Shown piece by piece: positions 1 through 5,577 of a stretch of 5,871 nt of DNA. The stretch is from Candidatus Saccharimonadota bacterium (GTDB taxonomy: Bacteria > Patescibacteriota > Saccharimonadia > Saccharimonadales > Saccharimonadaceae). Position 1 is the stretch's first letter. Each line of letters opens with the position of its first letter. The notes under the pieces are model-generated. The model had not been told where the DNA came from. It ran no database searches and worked only from the letters and a program-made list of their open reading frames with translations. The DNA lies in NCBI GenBank assembly GCA_017652715.1, contig JAGCAL010000036.1, positions 1 to 5,871 of the forward strand, written 5' to 3'. A program made the position numbers and the translations under genes.

Positions 1-2454
1 GGTACTAATCAGCATGTTTTGACTTATGGAGTAAAACTAGCATTTAATACTACCGAAGGGGTTTATCAAAATACTTTTGTGGTTCGAGCGGTGACCAAAT
101 TGGAGCCGTGCGACGCTTTGAAGGTTTGTTATTTTGGTAATGGAGACGATGAGACTGGTACGATGGAAGACCAGGATGCGGCCTCAAATTCGGATATAAC
201 TTTAATTCCGTCGAATTTTTCTCGATCCGGGTATGGGTTCGCAGGTTGGGATACTGCTCCTGATGGGTCAGGAACGACTTATGGTCCAAGTGAAGCGATT
301 ACGACCGGAGATTTATCAACTGAGGGTTTGCAGCTTTTTGCAAAATGGGTTCCGTCTAGTGGAACTTTGCAGGGCTTCATTGGGTGTGATGCGATGAGTA
401 TTGGAGATATAACGGCACTTACCGATACGAGAGACGGAAATACTTATGCGGTTGCTAAGGAGGCCGACGGACAATGTTGGATGATCGAAAACTTGAGACT
501 AGATTTATCTGATCCTGATCTTACGATCACTATAGCGAATACGCATAATCCGTCGACTGGGTTTATGGATACGATAAATAATACTCATCCGGCTTCGTCG
601 AATAGTTTTTGCGAATCAACGAGCCCGGATGCGGCTTGCGTAGACCAGATTCTTCATAATACGAATAATATTAATCGGTCTCTCACGGCATCATATGATG
701 CGAATGACGACAGTAGTTCTTGGTATTCTTATGGCGTTTATTATAACTGGTATACGGCAACGGCGGGATATGGGACTTATAGTTTTAGAGTGGCTGGAGT
801 AGTCGCGGATGGCGATATTTGTCCGGCGGGATGGAGACTTCCGACGGGATATGGAGATAATGGTGATTATGCTAGACTTGATGTAGCTTTAGGTGGAACT
901 GGTAGAAATCAGGGAAATGTGGCTGGATCAAAGAGATGGCGAAAATATCCTTTGAATTATATTTATAGCGGCGAATATAGAGGCTTAACTGAACATAATC
1001 GTGATGTTTCTGGTGGCTGGGCGACATCTAATACTCAAAACTCTCAGCGAGCGGTGAATTTCTGGCTACAAAAACAAGCTGTTAATTTGAATTCTAATAC
1101 AAACTTGAAGCCGCGCGGTCAGACCGTGAGGTGTGTATCGACAAACGATTTCTCAGCGGTCGGTAATATCCACTACGATGCAAACGGTGGCAGCGGAACC
1201 GTGGCAGATGCGATAGATGTTGATTTTAGGACTACCGTGGCGGCAAATAATGGATTTACAATGGCGCATGCGGAATTTAATTATTGGAATACCGAGCCGG
1301 ATGGTAGTGGGACAATTGTGCTTCCAGGAAGGTCGGTGGCATTTGCGGCGAGCGAGATGGGGGTTACGGACGGTGAGACTTTGACACTTTATGCGGTTTG
1401 GCAATCTGTCTTTAATATTGTTTATGATGGAAATGGCTCAGATGATGGGGTAATGAGTGATTCACTCCATGGTAATCTCATAAACCAAACGTATTTAAAT
1501 CTAATTGCATCGAATTATTCTCGTACTGGATACGGATTTATTGGTTGGAGCTTTGATCAGAATGCCGGGAGTAAGTTTATGAATGGTGAAAGTGTAGAGA
1601 TTTATGGTCCGAACGAAAGAGTGAAGTTTGATAATACCTTCTTCTCTCATGCTGATGCGGACAATAAAATACAACTTTATGCGGTTTGGATTCCGGCAGA
1701 TGCGAATAAGACTATGCAGACTTTTAGCTCGAGTGATTGTAGTAGTCTTAATATTGGTGGCGTGTTGGCGCTTGAGGATGAAAGAGACAATGATGTATAT
1801 GCGGTGGCGAAACTGGCGGATGGACATTGTTGGATGATTGAGAATCTTCGACTTATACCTTCGCAAGTGACCTTCGATAGTCAAAACACAAACCTTCCGA
1901 CTTCGGCGTTTATAAGTGCTGCGCCTTCCTCGGCTTCTTCGAATGTGCTTTGCGGAATTGATAGTAGTAGTTGTGTTGATACGGTGGCTTATAATGCGAA
2001 TAATATAGATCGTAATTTGACGCCAGTTCATAACGGCACCACAAGGACGAACATGTGGTATAGCTACGGTGTGATGTATAACTGGTATACAGCTTCAGCG
2101 GGGAATGGTGATTTCAATATGAGTGGCGGGGATGTGGTTGGTGATTTGTGTCCGGCGGGATGGAGATTGCCTATTGGAGGAGATACTGGGGAATTTGTCG
2201 ATCTTAATAATGTGGTGAACCATGGGAATCTCGATTCGGATTTAAGATTAAGGATTTTCCCGAATAACTTCATTTATTCTGGTGATTATAATAGGACAAA
2301 ATATGAGGGGAGAGCTTCGTATGGGCGGTATTGGAGTTCTACAGCGGCGGACATAAATAATGCCTATCGGCTTGGGATTAAGAGCGATATGGTGACGCCG
2401 GCGAATATGTATAATAAATGGGATGCATTCGCGATTAGGTGTATAGTAAAGTAA
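1..2454 (+). CDS. Large secreted/surface protein, 5'-partial, with InlB-type B-repeats and two FISUMP domains
   Basis: The frame is open from base 1, so the true start lies upstream; the TTG at 19 is an internal Leu codon and not a credible start. 817 residues are visible, ending in TAA. The order is: a short beta-rich tail of a preceding domain (1-120), a Listeria-Bacteroides type B-repeat (about 121-354, ending LFAKW), a Fibrobacter succinogenes major paralogous (FISUMP) domain (about 367-1140), two B-repeats (about 1162-1404 and 1411-1692, both ending LYAVW), and a second FISUMP domain (about 1711-2451). Both FISUMP domains carry CWMIENLRL, WYSYGV.YNWYTA and CPAGWRLP, with six cysteines each at matching positions. 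These domain types are typical of exported cell-surface proteins; an adhesin or envelope role is inference. The protein ends at the FISUMP domain, with no LPXTG or C-terminal membrane anchor, so attachment must come from the unseen N-terminal part. Domain assignment is confident; ligand and function are unknown. Confidence 0.9.
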   Translation, partial: GTNQHVLTYGVKLAFNTTEGVYQNTFVVRAVTKLEPCDALKVCYFGNGDDETGTMEDQDAASNSDITLIPSNFSRSGYGFAGWDTAPDGSGTTYGPSEAITTGDLSTEGLQLFAKWVPSSGTLQGFIGCDAMSIGDITALTDTRDGNTYAVAKEADGQCWMIENLRLDLSDPDLTITIANTHNPSTGFMDTINNTHPASSNSFCESTSPDAACVDQILHNTNNINRSLTASYDANDDSSSWYSYGVYYNWYTATAGYGTYSFRVAGVVADGDICPAGWRLPTGYGDNGDYARLDVALGGTGRNQGNVAGSKRWRKYPLNYIYSGEYRGLTEHNRDVSGGWATSNTQNSQRAVNFWLQKQAVNLNSNTNLKPRGQTVRCVSTNDFSAVGNIHYDANGGSGTVADAIDVDFRTTVAANNGFTMAHAEFNYWNTEPDGSGTIVLPGRSVAFAASEMGVTDGETLTLYAVWQSVFNIVYDGNGSDDGVMSDSLHGNLINQTYLNLIASNYSRTGYGFIGWSFDQNAGSKFMNGESVEIYGPNERVKFDNTFFSHADADNKIQLYAVWIPADANKTMQTFSSSDCSSLNIGGVLALEDERDNDVYAVAKLADGHCWMIENLRLIPSQVTFDSQNTNLPTSAFISAAPSSASSNVLCGIDSSSCVDTVAYNANNIDRNLTPVHNGTTRTNMWYSYGVMYNWYTASAGNGDFNMSGGDVVGDLCPAGWRLPIGGDTGEFVDLNNVVNHGNLDSDLRLRIFPNNFIYSGDYNRTKYEGRASYGRYWSSTAADINNAYRLGIKSDMVTPANMYNKWDAFAIRCIVK
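121..1140 (+). repeat. Protein module 1: B-repeat plus FISUMP domain
   Basis: First copy of a B-repeat + FISUMP unit inside the surface protein. The B-repeat part has the GYGFAGW core and ends LFAKW. The FISUMP part runs from TLQGF to VRCVS. Compared with copy 2, its late tryptophan motif is degenerate: GGWATSN where copy 2 has GRYWSST. DNA identity to copy 2 is patchy and confined to motif-coding stretches, for example 18 identical bases at 820-837 and 2149-2166, so this is an old duplication rather than a recent one. Confidence 0.8.
1411..2451 (+). repeat. Protein module 2: B-repeat plus FISUMP domain
   Basis: Second copy of the B-repeat + FISUMP unit. The B-repeat (about 1411-1692) has the GYGFIGW core and ends LYAVW. 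It is longer than the other two because of an insertion between core and end, around the residues encoded near 1590-1660. The FISUMP domain (about 1711-2451) keeps the fuller set of family motifs: CWMIENLRL, CPAGWRLP, YIYSG/FIYSG-like segment, YWSS and a closing IRC. An extra B-repeat at 1162-1404 sits between the two modules, so the full order is B, F, B, B, F. Confidence 0.8.
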
Positions 2455-2463
2455 ATTTATTTA

Positions 2464-2472
2464 TGTTATAAT
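2464..2472 (+). promoter_or_regulatory. Extended -10 promoter of the tRNA-Thr gene
   Basis: TGTTATAAT gives a perfect TATAAT (2467-2472) preceded by the TGn extension. The -35 position at 17-bp spacing (2444-2449, tagtaa) is poor and lies inside the last codons of the surface-protein gene. Typical spacing puts transcription start near G2479, only about three bases before the tRNA. Seen directly; promoter activity is inference. Confidence 0.75.
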
Positions 2473-2481
2473 GTTTCTGTT

Positions 2482-2557
2482 GCCGCGATAGCTCAGTTGG
2501 TAGAGCACGTCCATGGTAAGGACGGGGTCACGAGTTCAAGTCTCGTTCGCGGCTCCA
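2482..2557 (+). tRNA. trnT(ggu): tRNA-Thr, anticodon GGU, CCA encoded
   Basis: A complete cloverleaf can be drawn. The acceptor stem is GCCGCGA/TCGCGGC (2482-2488 with 2547-2553), all seven pairs Watson-Crick. The D-arm is GCTC/GAGC around AGTTGGTA. The anticodon stem is CGTCC/GGACG with loop ATGGTAA, placing anticodon GGT at 2515-2517. The variable region is GGGTC. The T-arm is ACGAG/CTCGT with loop TTCAAGT. The discriminator is T2554 and CCA is genomically encoded (2555-2557). First pairs G1-C72 and C2-G71 fit threonine identity as known in E. coli. It should read ACC and ACU codons. It is probably transcribed alone from the extended -10 just upstream. A T-rich stretch (TTTTGTTTT) follows the CCA but no terminator hairpin is evident. 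The 3' end is overlapped by a gene on the other strand. Confidence 0.97.
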
Positions 2558-2967
2558 TTTTGTTTTAGCGCATCATACCAATGTGAATATAATTCTACTA
2601 CCATTGGCATTCCGGTATCACTGTAATGGTCTTCTATGTATTTCAGAATTGGTTTTTCGTATTCTGGTTTTACGAATAGATAATTTCCATACCCAGTGTA
2701 TAGGCCAGTCCAATTTCTATCTAGTCCTTCTATTTCGCCGAAGCCAATTCGAAGGGTTTCAAGAAACGGTATTTTATTCCGTAGTAAATCGTCGTCAATT
2801 TCGCCAAAGTGTGTATGATAAAGCTTTAGGTCTTTATCGACTATTTCAATTGCCCCAGGATCTCCCATAGCACCACCTTCTGCTATGGTGATTGCTAGAA
2901 AATCTTCAGTTTTAAGGCTCTCGAGTAGTTTATCGGTTAGTTCGATTGTTTTTGTGCTGCTTATCAT
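2536..2967 (-). CDS. Uncharacterised acidic 143-residue protein, last gene of the leftward operon
   Basis: I do not recognise this family. ATG at 2967-2965 overlaps the stop of the upstream glycohydrolase gene as ATGA, and GAGGAG lies five bases before it, so the start is well supported and translation is probably coupled. The protein is acidic and soluble-looking, with no signal peptide or membrane segment and no cysteines. Visible segments are a short helical N-terminus, a glycine-rich stretch EGGAMGDPGAIEIVD (30-44), LYHTHFGEIDDD (49-60), an aromatic/glycine stretch NWTGLYTGYGNYLFV (85-99), and VVELYSHWYDAL near the end. Residues 138-143 (GAANET) are encoded by the antisense of the tRNA-Thr 3' end, so this tail may be an accident of gene abutment and not a conserved part of the fold. 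Context suggests a role tied to the ADP-ribosylglycohydrolase, such as a partner or accessory factor; that is inference only. Confidence 0.85.
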   Translation of the reverse strand: MISSTKTIELTDKLLESLKTEDFLAITIAEGGAMGDPGAIEIVDKDLKLYHTHFGEIDDDLLRNKIPFLETLRIGFGEIEGLDRNWTGLYTGYGNYLFVKPEYEKPILKYIEDHYSDTGMPMVVELYSHWYDALKQNGAANET

Positions 2968-4061
2968 TTTGGCTCCTCGAAATTCTTATCATCTTCGAAG
3001 CGAGTTTTTATGATTGGGCATTCTGGCATTTCTAGGAGTTTATCGGCGATTTTTATAATTTCTTCTGCGTGGTAAACGTTTTTGCGCCACTCTTCTGGAA
3101 TTGCTTCATAGCCATAATAAGCGCCGGCGAGCTGACCGTAAATTGCACCATTGGTGTCAGTATCTCCACCGAGTCTAATTACTGCCATCATGCCGTCTTT
3201 GAAACTTCCGAAGTTAATTAAACCCCAAAGAGCAATCGCGAAAGAATCAACTATATATCCGCCTAAGTTGCAAAGTTTTTCTCCGTCTTTTTCTAAAGCT
3301 CTGTCGATTAGGGCTTTGGAATTATCAAGATAGAACTGATCGTATTCTTCGTTCATAATCCAGCGCGAACAATAGGAAACAATATGATTTTTAGGAAGTC
3401 CATGTAGGGCGCAGTAAAGTGTTGTTGCAAAAAGTGCAGTAGTTGCTTCGGCGGCGAGGGAATTATGTGTTTCGCGGCACGATAAAACTGCCATGTCGAG
3501 CGTAGGTGTAATATCTTTTAAATCAATAAATTCACCATTATCATCCCCTGGATTAACTACGAGCTTTCCTTTTTTGAATCCATCCTGTAGAGTTGGATAT
3601 TCTTTATTAGGAAAGGTATTTGCAATGATGATTGGCGCTAGGCGCATAATTGCGCCATTACCAGCTGATTCTGTTGTATCATTTCCGGAAATAACTGGAT
3701 AACGTTTGAAATCTTCAATGGCATGCATGGTCTGTCTACCGACATCGCAAGCTGGTTTCCCGTCATACGTACGGTATCCCTCGTTTGCCCAATTTGTGAA
3801 TCTCTGCATGACGTCATATGAATCGTAACCCTTGTTTACAAGTAAACTATCGGCGATACAGAGAGCCATTTCCGTATCATCGGTCCAAACACCTTCTGGG
3901 GCACGAAGGTTTTTATGGAAATGCTCGATTTTATTGCCCATCTCTTTTATATAGGCGTCGGATGGTTCGGGTAAGAATTCAACTGGAGCGCCAAGCGCAT
4001 CGCCGACCGCTAAGCCAATGAACATGCCGCGAGTTTTGTCTTTGTAATTGTTTTTTTTCAT
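2964..4061 (-). CDS. ADP-ribosylglycohydrolase family protein (DraG/ARH type)
   Basis: This 365-residue cytosolic enzyme belongs to the family that hydrolyses the bond between ADP-ribose and a modified target (protein side chain, or other acceptors in some members), using a binuclear Mg/Mn centre. Diagnostic motifs are in the expected order: GLAVGDALGAPVEF (16-29), WTDDTEMA (59-66, the first metal aspartates D61/D62), GNGAIMRLAP (134-143), THNS with H199, and RLGGDTDTNGAI (296-307, D300, D302 and T303 as the second metal-binding group). All metal-binding positions known from DraG and human ARH3 appear intact, so it should be active. Length is normal for the family. The start is supported by GGAG at 4072-4069, seven bases upstream. 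The gene lies 18 bp after the cation-efflux gene and overlaps the next by four bases. It ends in tandem stops TGA TAA. No ADP-ribosyltransferase is in the window, so the substrate is unknown. Confidence 0.95.
   Translation of the reverse strand: MKKNNYKDKTRGMFIGLAVGDALGAPVEFLPEPSDAYIKEMGNKIEHFHKNLRAPEGVWTDDTEMALCIADSLLVNKGYDSYDVMQRFTNWANEGYRTYDGKPACDVGRQTMHAIEDFKRYPVISGNDTTESAGNGAIMRLAPIIIANTFPNKEYPTLQDGFKKGKLVVNPGDDNGEFIDLKDITPTLDMAVLSCRETHNSLAAEATTALFATTLYCALHGLPKNHIVSYCSRWIMNEEYDQFYLDNSKALIDRALEKDGEKLCNLGGYIVDSFAIALWGLINFGSFKDGMMAVIRLGGDTDTNGAIYGQLAGAYYGYEAIPEEWRKNVYHAEEIIKIADKLLEMPECPIIKTRFEDDKNFEEPK
2973..2978 (-). promoter_or_regulatory. Ribosome-binding site of the 143-residue protein
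   Basis: GAGGAG on the minus strand, five bases before ATG 2967 and within the end of the glycohydrolase gene. It supports real translation of the unknown protein and its chosen start. Confidence 0.8.
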
Positions 4062-4068
4062 ATCTTTA

Positions 4069-4072
4069 CTCC
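4069..4072 (-). promoter_or_regulatory. Ribosome-binding site of the ADP-ribosylglycohydrolase
   Basis: GGAG on the minus strand seven bases before ATG 4061, within the 18-bp gap after the CDF stop codon. It supports the chosen start. Confidence 0.7.
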
Positions 4073-4079
4073 GTTTTTG

Positions 4080-4742
4080 TTAGATTTTTTTGCCACAATG
4101 ATCGTGATCGGGGTTTTGTTCGAGATGGTGATGGTGGTGATGGGAAAGATGTGGAAAGATAAATTCGAGACCAACTTTAATAATAATTAAAGAAATTATT
4201 AGGCTAATATAATGGTTAATGTCGATTTGCCAGATTAAGTAGACGATAGCGGAAAAAAGTACCGCGACAGAAATCCAAGTATCATTCATCGTTTCTGCTC
4301 CGGATGCAATTAGAACATTCGATTTAATAGCTTTGCCAGTAATTTTGAGGTATTTAGCAAGCATATATTTAGCAATTATAGATGCTACTAATATAATTAT
4401 GGTCGGAATGGAGTAGTCGACTTCTTCGGGCGAAATGATGTTTTTTATGGATACGACGAATATCTCGATACCGATTGCAACGATGATGAGCGCAATAATA
4501 ATCGTAGTAATGCGTTCTATTTTAGCTCTTTGATCTACTAGTTTTTTATGGGTCGCTAGTTTTTCGCTAGCGATAATAAGAATGCCTGATACGGAATCGG
4601 TTAGACTATGAATAGCATCTGAGGCGATGGCGAGGGAATTAGATAAAAGCCCAATGATGATATTGAAAATTGCTAATAAAAAATTTACAAGAATAAAAAG
4701 ATAACCGGATTTGACAATAGTCTTACTACGTGTTTTTTCCAT
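4080..4742 (-). CDS. Cation diffusion facilitator (CDF) without C-terminal domain, with His6 tail
   Basis: Probable inner-membrane divalent metal/proton antiporter of 220 residues, against roughly 300 for a typical CDF. Six hydrophobic segments are visible, at about 13-32, 36-58, 77-98, 110-126, 151-171 and 177-197. The TM2 site is H45-S-L-T-D49 in SLAIASDAIHSLTDS, the classic CDF HxxxD. The TM5 counterpart reads E150-T-M-N-D154, with glutamate where zinc transporters have histidine, so the metal may not be zinc. After TM6 the usual cytoplasmic metal-binding domain is absent, replaced by about 20 residues containing HHHHHH (201-206) and DHDHC (212-216), a probable metal-binding tail. The start is set by the first membrane helix and by the promoter: no ribosome-binding site precedes ATG 4742, but an extended -10 ends six bases upstream, suggesting a leaderless mRNA. 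It heads the leftward operon. Exported ion and direction are inferred from the family. Confidence 0.93.
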   Translation of the reverse strand: MEKTRSKTIVKSGYLFILVNFLLAIFNIIIGLLSNSLAIASDAIHSLTDSVSGILIIASEKLATHKKLVDQRAKIERITTIIIALIIVAIGIEIFVVSIKNIISPEEVDYSIPTIIILVASIIAKYMLAKYLKITGKAIKSNVLIASGAETMNDTWISVAVLFSAIVYLIWQIDINHYISLIISLIIIKVGLEFIFPHLSHHHHHHLEQNPDHDHCGKKI

Positions 4743-4748
4743 AGTTTT

Positions 4749-4757
4749 ATTTTAACA
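4749..4757 (-). promoter_or_regulatory. Extended -10 of the leftward CDF-glycohydrolase operon (leaderless)
   Basis: On the minus strand TGTTAAAAT (4757 to 4749) gives a TGn extension and -10 TAAAAT (4754-4749). Only AAAACT separates it from the ATG at 4742, so the usual start, about seven bases after the -10, falls at or next to the A of ATG. No Shine-Dalgarno sequence is present, in keeping with a leaderless transcript. The -35 position is poor. Inferred from sequence only. Confidence 0.6.
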
Positions 4758-4764
4758 TATTTAT

Positions 4765-4773
4765 TGTTATAAT
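4765..4773 (+). promoter_or_regulatory. Extended -10 promoter of the SDR-rubrerythrin genes
   Basis: TGTTATAAT, the same nine bases as in front of tRNA-Thr, with TATAAT at 4768-4773. No good -35 is found at 17-bp spacing (4745-4750, ttttat), and that position overlaps the -10 of the opposing promoter. Predicted start near 4780 leaves an untranslated leader of about 18 bases, just enough for the ribosome-binding site. Confidence 0.75.
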
Positions 4774-4785
4774 TATAAGGACGGA

Positions 4786-4791
4786 AAGGAG
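4786..4791 (+). promoter_or_regulatory. Ribosome-binding site of the SDR gene
   Basis: AAGGAG six bases before ATG 4798. This fixes the start and contrasts with the absence of any such site before the divergent CDF gene. Confidence 0.85.
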
Positions 4792-4797
4792 TGTAAA

Positions 4798-5559
4798 ATG
4801 TTTGATTTAAGTGGTCAAGTTGCGGTAGTCTCGGGTGCTTCATCGGGGCTTGGGCAGCAAATGGCTTTAGCTTTTGCTCGGCAGGGAGCTAATTTAGTAA
4901 TTTTAGCGCGACGGATTGAGAGGCTCGAGGAGTTTAAACCAAAGCTCGAGGAAGCTGGAGCTTCGAAGGTTTTGGCGATTAAATGCGACGTAACTTTGAC
5001 GGAGGATATTAATAATGCCGCAGAGGAAGTTGAGAAGAAATTTGGAAGGGTTGATATTCTGTTAAACTGCGCTGGCTCATCTAAGGACAAAGGTGTACTT
5101 GAGATGACTGATGAGGAGTGGGATTTTACGATTGCGACGGATGAAACTAGCGTTTTTAAAATGACACGGGCTTTTGCGAATATTATGAAGAAAAATAAGT
5201 ATGGGCGAATTATAAATATAGCCTCAATGTATGGTCTCGTGGGAAATACGGAAATTCACACTGTAGCTTATCATGCTTCTAAGGGTGCCGTAGTGAACTT
5301 TACGCGTGCTGTGGCGGCGGAACTTGCGACTTTTGGGATTACTTGTAATGCGATTTGCCCGGGGTATTTCGAAACTGAACTAACCAAAACTGTTTTAGAT
5401 ACGCCAAGATTTCAGGAATTTGCGAAGACACATGTACCGATGGAACGTTATGGTAAACCAGGGGAACTAGACGCGGCGGCAATCTTCTTAGCCTCGAAGG
5501 AAGCGTCGTATGTAACTGGATTAATCATGCCAGTTGATGGCGGCTATACTGCTATTTAA
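4798..5559 (+). CDS. Short-chain dehydrogenase/reductase, gluconate 5-dehydrogenase-like
   Basis: A classical SDR of 253 residues, the usual length, cytosolic and NAD(P)-dependent. The cofactor motif is SGASSGLG (12-19). The second strand ends LARR (36-39), with arginines and no acidic residue, which suggests NADPH preference. D64 precedes NCAG (90-93). Catalytic S143, Y158 and K162 (YHASK) are present, followed by CPGYFETEL (187-195) and a closing PVDGGY. The fourth catalytic residue, normally Asn in the WD...N segment, aligns with D115 (IATDETSVF), a notable substitution. Overall it resembles gluconate 5-dehydrogenase and FabG-like reductases; the substrate cannot be assigned from sequence alone. 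The start is fixed by AAGGAG at 4786-4791. It is transcribed from the divergent region, and the rubrerythrin gene follows after an 18-bp gap, so the two are probably co-transcribed. Confidence 0.94.
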   Translation: MFDLSGQVAVVSGASSGLGQQMALAFARQGANLVILARRIERLEEFKPKLEEAGASKVLAIKCDVTLTEDINNAAEEVEKKFGRVDILLNCAGSSKDKGVLEMTDEEWDFTIATDETSVFKMTRAFANIMKKNKYGRIINIASMYGLVGNTEIHTVAYHASKGAVVNFTRAVAAELATFGITCNAICPGYFETELTKTVLDTPRFQEFAKTHVPMERYGKPGELDAAAIFLASKEASYVTGLIMPVDGGYTAI

Positions 5560-5566
5560 TAAAAAA

Positions 5567-5572
5567 AAGGAG
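5567..5572 (+). promoter_or_regulatory. Ribosome-binding site of the rubrerythrin gene
   Basis: AAGGAG follows an A-rich run and lies five bases before ATG 5578. No promoter or terminator is seen between the SDR stop and this site, supporting co-transcription. Confidence 0.85.
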
Positions 5573-5577
5573 AAAAA

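Noticed and set aside
1501..2031. Long reverse-strand open frame of 176 codons opposite the surface protein
   Set aside because: Basic, low-complexity translation lacking any family motif; it is the shadow of the repeat-protein gene.
2451..2538. UGA recoded as an amino acid (the frame after the TGA at 2536 stays open through the tRNA antisense)
   Set aside because: Long genes here contain no in-frame TGA, Gly is GGN and Trp is TGG, and the glycohydrolase ends in TGA TAA. The open stretch is about 25 codons and is explained by tRNA sequence.
2536..2557. tRNA 3' end as an attachment site for an integrated element carrying the leftward operon
   Set aside because: No integrase is present and I saw no second copy of the tRNA 3' end in the window.
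2558..2570. Intrinsic terminator after the tRNA
   Set aside because: There is a T-rich stretch but no separate GC hairpin before it, and it lies within the opposing coding region.
4051..4058. A8 tract just after the glycohydrolase start as a phase-variation switch
   Set aside because: Eight A's within Lys/Asn codons is ordinary in an AT-leaning genome and short for slippage; no other sign of switching.
4125..4142. His6 coding stretch as cloning-vector contamination
   Set aside because: Mixed His codons, native residues after the tag, and continuous operon sequence on both sides show it is genomic.
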